DNA of 8,093 bases from an uncultured bacterium (lineage in GTDB: Bacteria; Planctomycetota; UBA1135; UBA2386), in NCBI GenBank assembly GCA_938003515.1, contig CALKYL010000160.1, positions 1 to 8,093 on the forward strand, read 5' to 3'. The notes under the pieces were generated by a model that worked only from the letters and a program-made list of their open reading frames with translations, was not told the DNA's origin and made no database searches. Below are positions 1 through 6,536 of the stretch, one piece after another (within the stretch, counting starts at the first letter, position 1; each line of letters begins with the position of its first letter). The position numbers and the translations under genes were made by a program.

Positions 1-5
1 CGCCC

Positions 6-8
6 TAG
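6..8 (+). other. In-frame TAG at the broken front of the FG-GAP gene
   Basis: This TAG lies in the frame of the FG-GAP gene that follows. The 12 codons between it and the GTG at 45 read FAGAIDGAGRED, which fits an FG-GAP repeat (compare the usual xDxDGxGxxD loop) and continues without a break into VVATTRGK. Protein-like sequence therefore reaches back to the stop. Either the gene starts upstream and is interrupted here, or the base calls at this edge are wrong. Confidence 0.6.
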
Positions 9-44
9 TTCGCCGGCGCCATCGACGGCGCCGGCCGCGAAGAC

Positions 45-1673
45 GTGGTCGCGACGACGCGCGGCAAGCTGCGCATCGCGACGGGCCTGGGCGGCGCGCC
101 GGCGCTGTCGCCGATCGAGCCGATCGAGGACGACGTGCACAGCCTGCACGTCACCGACGTCGACGCCGACGGCCGGCTCGACATGGTCTGCGTCGCGCCC
201 GGCGAGCGCATGAACCTGCGGCTGCGGCTCGGCCGGGGCGATGGCACGTTCGGCCCGTGGCGCATCGCGACCGTCGACAACCTGCGCGACGTGTTCCCGA
301 CGCGGCTGCCCGGCGGCGCGCCCGCGCTGGCGACGATCGAGGGCCCGAACCGCCGCGTCGGCGTGCACCGCCTCGACGCGGACGGCGAGCGGGCGACGCT
401 CATGTGGTGGGCGTTCGGCGACGCCGGCGCGACGCGCACGCCGCCGTTCGCGGTCGGCGACGTCGACCAGGACGGCGACCAGGATCTGGTGCTGTTTCCG
501 CGCGATGCGGCGCAGATGGTGCTCTACGAGTGGCGCGACGACACGTTCGTCCGGCGCACGCTGCCGTCCCTGGCCGGGGTCGAGTCGGTCGCGATCGGCG
601 ACGTCGACAAGGACGGCAAGGCGGACCTCGTGGTCGCGAGCGCCGAAGAGGACGTCGTCGCGTGGCGGCCCGGTTCGCAGCCGCTCGACCGGTTCCCGGA
701 GCAGCTGCGCTGCGTCGACAAGCCGGTCGCGGTCGCCGTCGACCCGAAGGGCGGGGTCCTGGCGCTCGGCCGCGACAAGCGCCGCGACGCGCACCTCTAC
801 CGGCTCGCGCCGCTCGCCGAGCCGACGCTGCTCGTCGAACTCGGCCGCCTGCCGTCCGATCCGGCGCGCCTGCTCGCCGCCGACGTCGGCGACCGCGACG
901 GGCTGGAGGTCGCGTTCGTCGTGCCCGGCGAGGGGCTTCGGACGGTGACGCTGGGCGGCGGCAAGCAGGCGGAGGAGACGGTCGCCGGCTTCACGCGCAA
1001 GATGGAAGACGGCGCGCTGCTGCTGTCGCGGCACGACGGCTCCCCGGCGCTGGTCGCGGTGCGCGAGCGCTTCGTGCGCCGCTTCCGCTTCGACGCGCAG
1101 GGCCAGGTGCGCGTGCTGGCGCAGGACAACGGCCCCGACGGCGCCCAGGAGCTGACGCTCGCCTGCGAGCTCGGCGACGGACGCTGGCTCTACTACGACA
1201 AGAAGAGCGACAAGCTGCTGCGCACGACCCCGGGCGAGCCGGTCGCGACCTTCGAGGTGCCCTCGCTCGGCTTCACGCACCTCATCGCGCACGAGGGTTC
1301 GGCGCTGCTGCTCGGCCCGCGCGGCGTGCTGCGGGTGCCGTTCGGACCCGGACCGGCCTTGCGCCAGGTCGCGACCCACGAGCCGCCGACCGAGCGCACG
1401 TTCTACTGGCACGGTCGGAGCGGCGACTTCGACGGCGACGGCACGACCGACCTCGTGGTCGTCGACCGGCGCCTGCCCGGCGTGCAGATCGTCGCCGGCG
1501 TGCCCGACGGCCTCGCGCGCGCGCTCGCCGTGCCGGTCTTCGAGACCCCGCCGAGCGAAAGTCCCGACAGCGAGCCGCGCGAGCTGGCCACGGGCGACCT
1601 CGACGGGGACGGCCTGTGCGACTTCGCCCTGATCGCGCACGACCGCATCCTCGTCTATCCCCAGGACAAGTGA
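45..1673 (+). CDS. FG-GAP/VCBS repeat beta-propeller protein, N-terminus missing or broken
   Basis: This is an exported-type beta-propeller protein built of FG-GAP/VCBS repeats, which usually bind calcium and mediate adhesion or surface functions. The calcium loops are visible at about residues 38-47 (DVDADGRLDM), 139-148 (DVDQDGDQDL), 186-195 (DVDKDGKADL), 280-288 (degenerate), 461-470 (DFDGDGTTDL) and 518-527 (DLDGDGLCDF). The GTG at 45 is only the first available start. It has no ribosome binding site, falls inside a repeat, and gives no signal peptide, which such proteins normally have. The true start is probably upstream of the window, with the TAG at 6-8 interrupting the gene or being an error. 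The stop is followed after 10 bases by the next gene on the same strand, so the two are probably co-transcribed. The substrate or partner cannot be read from the sequence. The family call is firm; the intactness is doubtful. Confidence 0.8.
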   Translation: MVATTRGKLRIATGLGGAPALSPIEPIEDDVHSLHVTDVDADGRLDMVCVAPGERMNLRLRLGRGDGTFGPWRIATVDNLRDVFPTRLPGGAPALATIEGPNRRVGVHRLDADGERATLMWWAFGDAGATRTPPFAVGDVDQDGDQDLVLFPRDAAQMVLYEWRDDTFVRRTLPSLAGVESVAIGDVDKDGKADLVVASAEEDVVAWRPGSQPLDRFPEQLRCVDKPVAVAVDPKGGVLALGRDKRRDAHLYRLAPLAEPTLLVELGRLPSDPARLLAADVGDRDGLEVAFVVPGEGLRTVTLGGGKQAEETVAGFTRKMEDGALLLSRHDGSPALVAVRERFVRRFRFDAQGQVRVLAQDNGPDGAQELTLACELGDGRWLYYDKKSDKLLRTTPGEPVATFEVPSLGFTHLIAHEGSALLLGPRGVLRVPFGPGPALRQVATHEPPTERTFYWHGRSGDFDGDGTTDLVVVDRRLPGVQIVAGVPDGLARALAVPVFETPPSESPDSEPRELATGDLDGDGLCDFALIAHDRILVYPQDK

Positions 1674-1683
1674 GCCCCGAACC

Positions 1684-3471
1684 GTGATCCCCACCCTCCG
1701 ACGTTCTCCGTGCCCGGCCGCCGGTCGCGACGCGGCCGCCCCTCTCTCCCGCCCCTCCCGCCTCGCGGCCCTCGGCCTCGCGGCCCTCGGCACCGCGGCC
1801 CTTTGCGCGACGCCGCTCGCGGCACAGGACAGGAACCGCTTCGTGCCCCAGGACTCCTGCTTCGTGCTGCGCATCGCCGCGCCGGCGAAGTGGCGCAGCC
1901 ACTTCGCGAAGACGCAGGTCGCGAAGCTGATGGACGCGAACTCGCTCGCGCCGCTGATGGAGCAGGCGGCGCAGGCCTTCGACGCCGGGATGCAGGAGCT
2001 GCGCGACAGCGGCCTGTTCGACGCCGACCTCGCGCGCGGTCTCGTCGAGGACTACCGCGGCGACATCGTCGTCTCGGTGCAGCTCGACTGGGACCGGTTC
2101 GCCGAGGCGATGCAGACGGGCGCGACGCCCCCGATGAGCTTCGTCGTCGCGCTGACCCCGGACGGCGCCTTCGATCTGGCCGCCGTCGCCAGCGAGTTCG
2201 AACGCATGGTCGAATCGCAGGTGGACGCGGACGCCGGCGACCTGCGCGATCTGATCGCGGGCGACCTGACGCTGCGGCGCTCCGACAACGGCGGCGACGA
2301 GCCCGACGTCACGCTGCCGGCGGTCGTCGACGGCCACCTGGTCATGCTCGGTGGCACGCGACTCGAGCAGGACGCGACGCGCCTGCTCGCGGACGAGCGC
2401 CGGTTCGAGAAGGGCGCGGACGACGCTCCGCTGTTCCTGCACATGGACCTCGCCCCGCTGCTCTCCGCGGTGTTCGAAGCGGCCGACGAGGGCGACGCGC
2501 CGTTCGCCGTCAGCGAGATGATGACCCGCATGGGCTTCGGCGCGATCGAGGGGCTGACGCTGCGCGTCGACGCCGACGCCGAGCACGTCACCGGCGAGAT
2601 GTCGATCGGGCTCAAGGCACGGGAGCGCGGCGTGTTCGAGATGTTCCCGGCGACCGACCGTGCGCCGCGGCTGCTCGCGTCGGTCCCCCCCGGCACGGAG
2701 TCGTTCTCGGTCTCGACCATGACCTTCCGGCCGCTGTTCGGCCTCGCCCGTGACGTCTGGACGTCCCTCGGCGACGCGGCGCCGATGTCGTTCGACGACG
2801 CGATGGACGGATTCACCGAGATGACGAAGGTCCGGCTCGAGCAGGACCTGATCGCGCACCTCGGCGACGAGGTCCTGGTGGTGCAGGACGTCGAGGCGGT
2901 GCGGTCCTTCGACTTCGACGACCTCGAGAGCGACCCGGCGGCGATGCTCGCCGGCACGGTCTACGGCATCGCGCTGCGCGACGGCCGCGCGTTCGACCAG
3001 TCGCTCGAGACGATGCTGCGGGCCCGCGGGCTCCACGTCGGGCGCAAGCGCGAGGAGTACGCGGGCGTGCAGATCAACAGCATGCGGCTGCTCGGACTGA
3101 TCGAGATCGAATGCGTGGTGACCGACGACCTGCTGCTGATCGCGGCCAGCGGCAACGAGGCCACGCGCACCGCGCTGGCCGGCGTGCTCGACACGCGCGC
3201 CGCGGGCGGCGTCGGCGTGCCCGACGTCGTGAGACAGCACACCGCGGCGATGGCCCCGGGCTGGAACGGCATCGCGGTGACGCCCGTCGCGGCGACCTTC
3301 GAGGGCATCGTCGCCGCGCTGCAGGCGTCGGGCGAGTTCGGCGAAGAGATGGACATGGTCGCGCAGGTGGTGCGCGCCGTCGGCCAGGACATCCGGCGCC
3401 TCGGCATCGACTCGATGGTCAGCGCGACCTACGTCGACGACCGCCGCCTCGTCTCGCGCTTCCGCTGGTAG
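1684..3471 (+). CDS. Exported protein of unknown function, DUF3352-like
   Basis: This is a 595-residue protein with an N-terminal signal peptide: a long basic n-region (residues 1-26), a hydrophobic core (LAALGLAALGTAALCATPLA, 27-46) and likely cleavage after LAA just before QDR. The cysteine in the core is not in a convincing lipobox. The mature part opens with RFVPQDSCFVLRI and a stretch of helix (residues 52-105). A similar opening recurs near 320-350 (FEMFPATDRAPRLLASVPPG), which suggests two related halves as in DUF3352-type proteins. I base this on overall pattern only. I see no catalytic motif and only one membrane segment. The GTG at 1684 is the only start ahead of the signal peptide in this frame, although no clear ribosome binding site precedes it; translation may be coupled to the FG-GAP gene 10 bases upstream. 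A strong hairpin follows the TAG stop. Confidence 0.85.
   Translation: MIPTLRRSPCPAAGRDAAAPLSRPSRLAALGLAALGTAALCATPLAAQDRNRFVPQDSCFVLRIAAPAKWRSHFAKTQVAKLMDANSLAPLMEQAAQAFDAGMQELRDSGLFDADLARGLVEDYRGDIVVSVQLDWDRFAEAMQTGATPPMSFVVALTPDGAFDLAAVASEFERMVESQVDADAGDLRDLIAGDLTLRRSDNGGDEPDVTLPAVVDGHLVMLGGTRLEQDATRLLADERRFEKGADDAPLFLHMDLAPLLSAVFEAADEGDAPFAVSEMMTRMGFGAIEGLTLRVDADAEHVTGEMSIGLKARERGVFEMFPATDRAPRLLASVPPGTESFSVSTMTFRPLFGLARDVWTSLGDAAPMSFDDAMDGFTEMTKVRLEQDLIAHLGDEVLVVQDVEAVRSFDFDDLESDPAAMLAGTVYGIALRDGRAFDQSLETMLRARGLHVGRKREEYAGVQINSMRLLGLIEIECVVTDDLLLIAASGNEATRTALAGVLDTRAAGGVGVPDVVRQHTAAMAPGWNGIAVTPVAATFEGIVAALQASGEFGEEMDMVAQVVRAVGQDIRRLGIDSMVSATYVDDRRLVSRFRW
1761..1790 (+). repeat. Perfect 15-bp tandem duplication inside the signal peptide
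   Basis: CCTCGCGGCCCTCGG occurs twice back to back at 1761-1775 and 1776-1790. It encodes LAALG-LAALG in the hydrophobic core of the signal peptide of the 595-residue protein, and a partial third copy (TAAL) follows. The duplication keeps the frame and simply lengthens the hydrophobic core. Confidence 0.85.
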
Positions 3472-3474
3472 GGC

Positions 3475-3510
3475 CGCGCGCGCGGAAAACCCGCGATTTC
3501 CGCGTGCGCG
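3475..3510 (+). terminator. 14-bp hairpin after the DUF3352-like gene
   Basis: Bases 3475-3488 pair with 3497-3510 in a 14-bp stem (one G-U pair) around an 8-base loop; the loop-side half is CGCGGAAA/TTTCCGCG. It starts three bases after the TAG stop and ends 63 bases before the next start codon. This position fits a transcription terminator or mRNA-end stabiliser separating the two upstream genes from the cysteine-rich gene. There is no U-run after it, so a classical intrinsic terminator is not proven. Confidence 0.5.
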
Positions 3511-3563
3511 CGCGGCGGTGAGGTTCTTCGGGAGGTGGCGCGGTCCCGCCCAGACCGTCGCCC

Positions 3564-3567
3564 GGAG
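3564..3567 (+). promoter_or_regulatory. Ribosome binding site fixing the start at 3574
   Basis: GGAG lies six bases before ATG 3574, and the signal peptide begins directly at that ATG. The open frame extends further up to a GTG at 3535, but those extra 13 codons (MARSRPDRRPEPP) would only add an Arg/Pro-rich tail ahead of a normal signal peptide, so ATG 3574 is preferred. Confidence 0.65.
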
Positions 3568-3573
3568 CCTCCC

Positions 3574-4812
3574 ATGAACAACACCTCCCCGACCAAGTCC
3601 CTCCTCTCGGTCCTCGCCCTCGCCGGCGCCCTCGCCGCGCAGGGCCCGCAGACCCTCGTCGGCGCGACGCGCCTGAACCCGGCGCTGCGCGAGCTGAGCA
3701 CCGGCTGCCAGGCCGTCGCGCAGTGCCCGCTGCCCGGGATGCCCGGCGCCAACAATCCGTTCGCCGGCGGCGCCGCGTGGGATCCCGTGACGAGCGGCGC
3801 CTGGATCACGAACGGCAACCTGATCGCCAAGTACGGTCCGGACTGCGCCGTCCTGTGCCCGCCGACGCCGGTGCCCCAGCTCGGCGGTGCCAACACCTAC
3901 GTGACCGGCCTCGAGGTCGTCGACGGATCCGACCAGCTCTGGATGGTCGACAACCAGGGCCGCATCCGCTTCTACACGAACACATGCCCGCCGCTGCCGA
4001 TGGGCGGCTGCAACACGGTGCTGCCGCCGACGACGGTCCCGTTCGTGCAGGTCACGACCGGGCTCGCGATCGACGAGGGGCTCGGACTCGTCTTCGTCGC
4101 CTACGCCAACGTGACGACCGGTCAGACGCGCATCGCGGTGAACGACCTGTCGAACGTCTGCACGCAGCTGGACACCTTCGTGCTACCGACGTGCTTCGCG
4201 TCGTTCGGCGCCGTGACCGGCCTCGCCTGCGACTGGGGGGCCCGCACGCTCTACGCGACCGACGGCGTCGCGGTCCTGGCGCTGCGCTACGCGTGGAACG
4301 GCTCGAACCTCGGCATCCTGGGCCTGTCGTGCTGCCCGGGCGGCGTGGCGCTCGACCAGATGACCGGCCTCGCGGTGCGGCCGGGCCGCGCGACGACGGT
4401 CGGCGACCCGTGCGCGAACGGATCGTGCGCCAACTGCCCGATGGTGCACCGGCTGGTCAACGACCCGGTGCTCGGCAACCAGGACTTCCGGCTGCGGCTC
4501 GACGGCGCGTTCGGCAACGCGTTCGCGTTCTGCCTGATCGGCACGGGCCCTTGCAAGGCGCCGAGCGTCATCACGCCGCCCCTGTGCGGCCCCGTGCGCA
4601 CGGTGCCGTTCCTGGGCTACCTCGGGCCGAACCTCATCCAGGGACCGGGCATCTGCGGCGGTGCGACGACGTTCTCGCTGCCGCTGCCGCTCGACCCGTC
4701 GCTCGTCGGCGACGTCTACAGTTCGCAGTGCCTCAACGTCTGCGTCGGTCCGAACGGCGCCCTCGGCTTCTCGCTGAGCAACTGCCTGTCGTGGGAGCTG
4801 CAGGGCGTGTGA
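3574..4812 (+). CDS. Exported cysteine-rich propeller-like protein
   Basis: This is a 412-residue exported protein. Residues 1-22 form a signal peptide (MNNTSPTKSLLSVLALAG...AAQ) with cleavage expected near ALAAQ. The body carries recurring units of the type TGLxxDxGxxxxYxxD, near residues 111-126, 162-177, 215-230 and 264-278, which is the look of an NHL/SMP-30-like beta-propeller. From about residue 296 (DPVLGNQDFRLRLDGAFGNA) to the end lies a separate beta-rich domain with LPLDPSLVGDVYSSQ and a final GFSLSNCLSWEL. From memory this matches a C-terminal domain common in planctomycete secreted proteins. I count 21 cysteines, all in the mature part, several as pairs or close sets (SCC at 252-254; C280, C285, C288), suggesting disulfides. 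It stands alone behind the hairpin at 3475-3510 and converges on the dehydrogenase gene. Function is unknown; I see no catalytic residues. Confidence 0.85.
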   Translation: MNNTSPTKSLLSVLALAGALAAQGPQTLVGATRLNPALRELSTGCQAVAQCPLPGMPGANNPFAGGAAWDPVTSGAWITNGNLIAKYGPDCAVLCPPTPVPQLGGANTYVTGLEVVDGSDQLWMVDNQGRIRFYTNTCPPLPMGGCNTVLPPTTVPFVQVTTGLAIDEGLGLVFVAYANVTTGQTRIAVNDLSNVCTQLDTFVLPTCFASFGAVTGLACDWGARTLYATDGVAVLALRYAWNGSNLGILGLSCCPGGVALDQMTGLAVRPGRATTVGDPCANGSCANCPMVHRLVNDPVLGNQDFRLRLDGAFGNAFAFCLIGTGPCKAPSVITPPLCGPVRTVPFLGYLGPNLIQGPGICGGATTFSLPLPLDPSLVGDVYSSQCLNVCVGPNGALGFSLSNCLSWELQGV

Positions 4813-4817
4813 GCCGA

Positions 4818-4831
4818 CGGCCGGCGGGCCG
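4818..4831. terminator. Weak hairpin between convergent genes
   Basis: The 33 bases between the cysteine-rich gene and the oppositely directed dehydrogenase gene contain CGGCC-GGCG-GGCCG, a 5-bp stem with a 4-base loop. It lies where a bidirectional terminator would be expected, but it is short, has no U-run on either strand, and such pairs arise easily at this GC content. Confidence 0.2.
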
Positions 4832-4845
4832 ACCGCGCCGGGGCC

Positions 4846-5271
4846 CTACCAGTCGTAGAAGCCCCGGCCGCTCTTCTTGCCGAGCCGGCCCTCCGCGACC
4901 ATGCGTCGCATCAGCTCGGGCGCGTCGAAGCCGGGCAGCCCGAGCTCGTCGCGCAGGTAGTCGGCGATCGCGAGCCGCACGTCGAGGCCGACGAGGTCGG
5001 TCAGCCGCAGCGGGCCCATCGGGTGGCCGTAGCCGAGCACCATCGCCTTGTCGATGTCCCCCGCCGAGGCGACGCCGGCTTCGAGCATCCGGATCGCCTC
5101 CAGGCCGAGGCAGACACCGAGCCGCGAGCTCGCGAAGCCGGGGCTGTCCACGACGACGATCGGCTCCTTGCCGAGCTGCCGACCGTACTCGGCCGCGGCG
5201 TCGACGGTCGCCTGCGACGTCGCGTCCGTGCGCACGAGTTCGAGCAGCTTCATCAGCGGTACGGGATTCAA
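4846..5271 (-). CDS. C-terminal half: 3-hydroxyacyl-CoA dehydrogenase, C-terminal domain
   Basis: This is the part after the TAG, in the same frame, shown from its first possible start, a TTG at 5271 (NPVPLMKLLELV follows). It contains Glu156 of the catalytic pair, KEPIVVVDSPGFASSRLG, YGHPMGPLRLTDLVGLDVR and the terminal GKKSGRGFYDW. If translated separately from this TTG it would lack the catalytic histidine (GRHVL just upstream), and I see no ribosome binding site ahead of it. A functional split into two subunits is therefore unlikely; this is most likely the tail of one gene. Its TAG stop at 4846-4848 is a genuine end, since GFYDW is the usual family terminus. Confidence 0.65.
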   Translation of the reverse strand: MNPVPLMKLLELVRTDATSQATVDAAAEYGRQLGKEPIVVVDSPGFASSRLGVCLGLEAIRMLEAGVASAGDIDKAMVLGYGHPMGPLRLTDLVGLDVRLAIADYLRDELGLPGFDAPELMRRMVAEGRLGKKSGRGFYDW

Positions 5272-5292
5272 GACGTGCCTGCCGATGCAGCG

Positions 5293-5706
5293 CTAGGGCG
5301 CCGGCACGCCGGCGAACACCTTCGCCAGCGACAGCGACGACTGGTTGCTCGCCAGCACGCACTGCTCGTCGACCGCGGCGCCGAGCTCGCGGAACAGGCC
5401 GTTCTTGAGCGCCAGATCCTCCGGCACCGCCTCGACGACGAGGTCCGCCTGCTTCGCGGCCGCTGTGCGATCGGTGGTCGTGACGATGCGCTTGAGCACC
5501 TCGTCGCGCAGCGCCTCGGTGACCTTGCCCTTCTCCACGCCCTTCTGCAGGAACGCCCGCACGCGCTCGCGCCCGGCCTGGACCAGGTCGTCGCGCAGGT
5601 CCTGCAGCACGACGATCGAGCCGGCCTGCGCGCACACCTGCGCGATGCCCGCCCCCATCGTGCCCGCGCCGAGCACGGCGACCTTGCCGAATCGTGTCTC
5701 GCTCAT
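5293..5706 (-). CDS. N-terminal half: NAD-binding domain of 3-hydroxyacyl-CoA dehydrogenase
   Basis: This is the 137-residue product that would be made if the TAG at 5293-5295 stops translation. It contains the complete dinucleotide-binding motif VLGAGTMGAGIA, the acidic end of the second strand (LQDLRDD, 34-40), VVEAVPEDLALK and ASNQSSLSLAKVF. It lacks the catalytic His-Glu pair and the whole C-terminal domain used for substrate binding and dimerisation, so on its own it should be inactive. The start ATG at 5706 is supported by GAAGGA six bases upstream and by the ATGA overlap with the crotonase. Confidence 0.7.
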   Translation of the reverse strand: MSETRFGKVAVLGAGTMGAGIAQVCAQAGSIVVLQDLRDDLVQAGRERVRAFLQKGVEKGKVTEALRDEVLKRIVTTTDRTAAAKQADLVVEAVPEDLALKNGLFRELGAAVDEQCVLASNQSSLSLAKVFAGVPAP

Positions 5707-6476
5707 CGTCCGTCCTTCTTGCGCTGCTGTGCGTCGAGGAAAGCGGTCATGCGCCGTCGCTTGTCGTCGCTGTCGAACAGCACGGCCTGCACCGCGCTCT
5801 CGAACGCGACGGCGTTCTCCTGGCCGGGCCGGGACAGCGCGTTGATGGCGCGCTTCGCGCCGCGGACCGCGAGCCGGCCGTTCTCGCCGATCTCTCCGGC
5901 GAGCTGCAGCGCCCGGTCGACGACCTCCGCGTCCGGTACGACGGCGTTGGCGAGGCCGATGCGCAGCGCTTCGTCCGCGTCGACGACCCGGCCCGTGTAG
6001 ATCAGCTCACGCGCGCGCCCCAGTCCGATCAGGCGCGGGAGCCGGTAGGTGCCGCCGGCCGCCGGCACGATGCCGAGCTTGACCTCGGGCTGCCCGAGCC
6101 TGGCGGACACGCCGAGCACGCGCAGATCGCACGCGATCGCCAGCTCGCAGCCGCCGCCGAGCGCGTAACCCCGGATGGCCGCGATGCACGGCGCCGGGAA
6201 CTCCTCGACGCGTTCGAACAGGCCGCTGTTGATCGCCCGCAGCGCGTCCTCCGAGGTGCGATCGCGCAGCTGCGCGATGTCGGCGCCGGCCGCGAACGCC
6301 TTTTCACCGGCGCCGGTCAGCACCACGGCGGCGAGCGCCTGGTCGCGCTCGAGCTCGTCGAGCACGGCGTGCAGGCCGTCGACCATCTCCTGGTCGATGG
6401 CGTTGCGCCGCTCGGGCGCGTTCAAGGTGACGAGCGCGGTGTCGCCGCGCCGCTCGGTCAGGACTCGAGGGGCCAT
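5703..6476 (-). CDS. Enoyl-CoA hydratase/isomerase family protein (crotonase)
   Basis: This is a 257-residue crotonase-fold enzyme, expected to add water across the 2,3 double bond of a trans-2-enoyl-CoA to give the (S)-3-hydroxyacyl-CoA used by the dehydrogenase encoded next. Visible family features are LVTLNAPERRNAID near the N-terminus, the oxyanion-hole segments KAFAAGADI (59-67) and GYALGGGCELA (103-113), and both hydratase glutamates: Glu111 in GGGCELA and Glu131 in GQPEVKLGIVPAAGGTYRLPR. With both glutamates present, true hydratase activity is likely rather than an isomerase or other crotonase reaction. I chose ATG 6476, which gives the usual length and a start (MAPRVLTERR) that runs straight into the first strand; ATG 6488 and TTG 6515 are alternatives with no better ribosome site. 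It follows the regulator by 60 bases and overlaps the dehydrogenase by ATGA. Chain-length preference cannot be read. Confidence 0.93.
   Translation of the reverse strand: MAPRVLTERRGDTALVTLNAPERRNAIDQEMVDGLHAVLDELERDQALAAVVLTGAGEKAFAAGADIAQLRDRTSEDALRAINSGLFERVEEFPAPCIAAIRGYALGGGCELAIACDLRVLGVSARLGQPEVKLGIVPAAGGTYRLPRLIGLGRARELIYTGRVVDADEALRIGLANAVVPDAEVVDRALQLAGEIGENGRLAVRGAKRAINALSRPGQENAVAFESAVQAVLFDSDDKRRRMTAFLDAQQRKKDGR
5713..5718 (-). promoter_or_regulatory. Ribosome binding site of the dehydrogenase
   Basis: Reading the minus strand, GAAGGA at 5718-5713 precedes the ATG at 5706 by six bases. It lies inside the last codons of the crotonase gene. Together with the ATGA overlap it points to coupled translation of the two enzymes. 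Confidence 0.6.
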
Positions 6477-6536
6477 CGGGCCCCGCATCTTGCCGGCTGC
6501 CGCGCCGCCGGCCAACGACGAAGGCGGCGCCGCGCA

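Larger units (their letters stand above)
4846..5706 (-). pseudogene. 3-hydroxyacyl-CoA (3-hydroxybutyryl-CoA) dehydrogenase, interrupted by one in-frame TAG
   Basis: Read through one TAG, this is a single 287-codon frame, the normal length for a 3-hydroxybutyryl-CoA dehydrogenase that oxidises 3-hydroxyacyl-CoA to 3-ketoacyl-CoA with NAD+. The N-terminal Rossmann domain has GAGTMGAGIA (residues 13-22) and a conserved NQSSLS (121-126). The C-terminal domain has KEPIVVVDSPGFASSRLG and ends in the family's typical GRGFYDW. TAG is codon 138, between GVPAP and RCIG, where the family normally reads roughly DRxxGMHFxNP. The catalytic His144 and Glu156 (12 apart, as in the family) both lie after the stop. 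No frameshift is involved. The start ATG overlaps the stop of the crotonase gene (ATGA) and has a good ribosome binding site. Both halves look otherwise intact, so this is a very recent nonsense mutation, a sequence error, or, less likely, readthrough. The symbol could be hbd or paaH; the sequence cannot decide. Confidence 0.8.

Noticed and set aside
1282..3240. Long open frame of about 650 codons on the minus strand
   Set aside because: It lies opposite two well-supported + strand genes, has a biased Arg/Ala/His-rich composition with no recognisable domain, and arises from the GC-rich codon pattern of the opposite strand.
3535..3573. Earlier GTG start for the cysteine-rich exported protein
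   Set aside because: It would place 13 Arg/Pro-rich residues before a normal signal peptide; ATG 3574 has GGAG six bases upstream.
5293..5295. Reassigned genetic code or genome-wide amber decoding (for example pyrrolysine)
   Set aside because: TAG also ends the DUF3352-like gene (followed at once by a hairpin) and the dehydrogenase itself after its classic GFYDW terminus, so TAG acts as a stop here. Neither interrupted protein belongs to a known pyrrolysine family.
3723..5408. Open frame of about 560 codons on the + strand running across the cysteine-rich gene and into the dehydrogenase
   Set aside because: Its product is almost all Arg, Pro, Ala and Gly, and it overlaps two clear protein families in other frames.
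4846..5706. Frameshift as the cause of the split dehydrogenase
   Set aside because: Both halves are in the same frame and align without gap or overlap through the TAG, so no insertion or deletion is needed.
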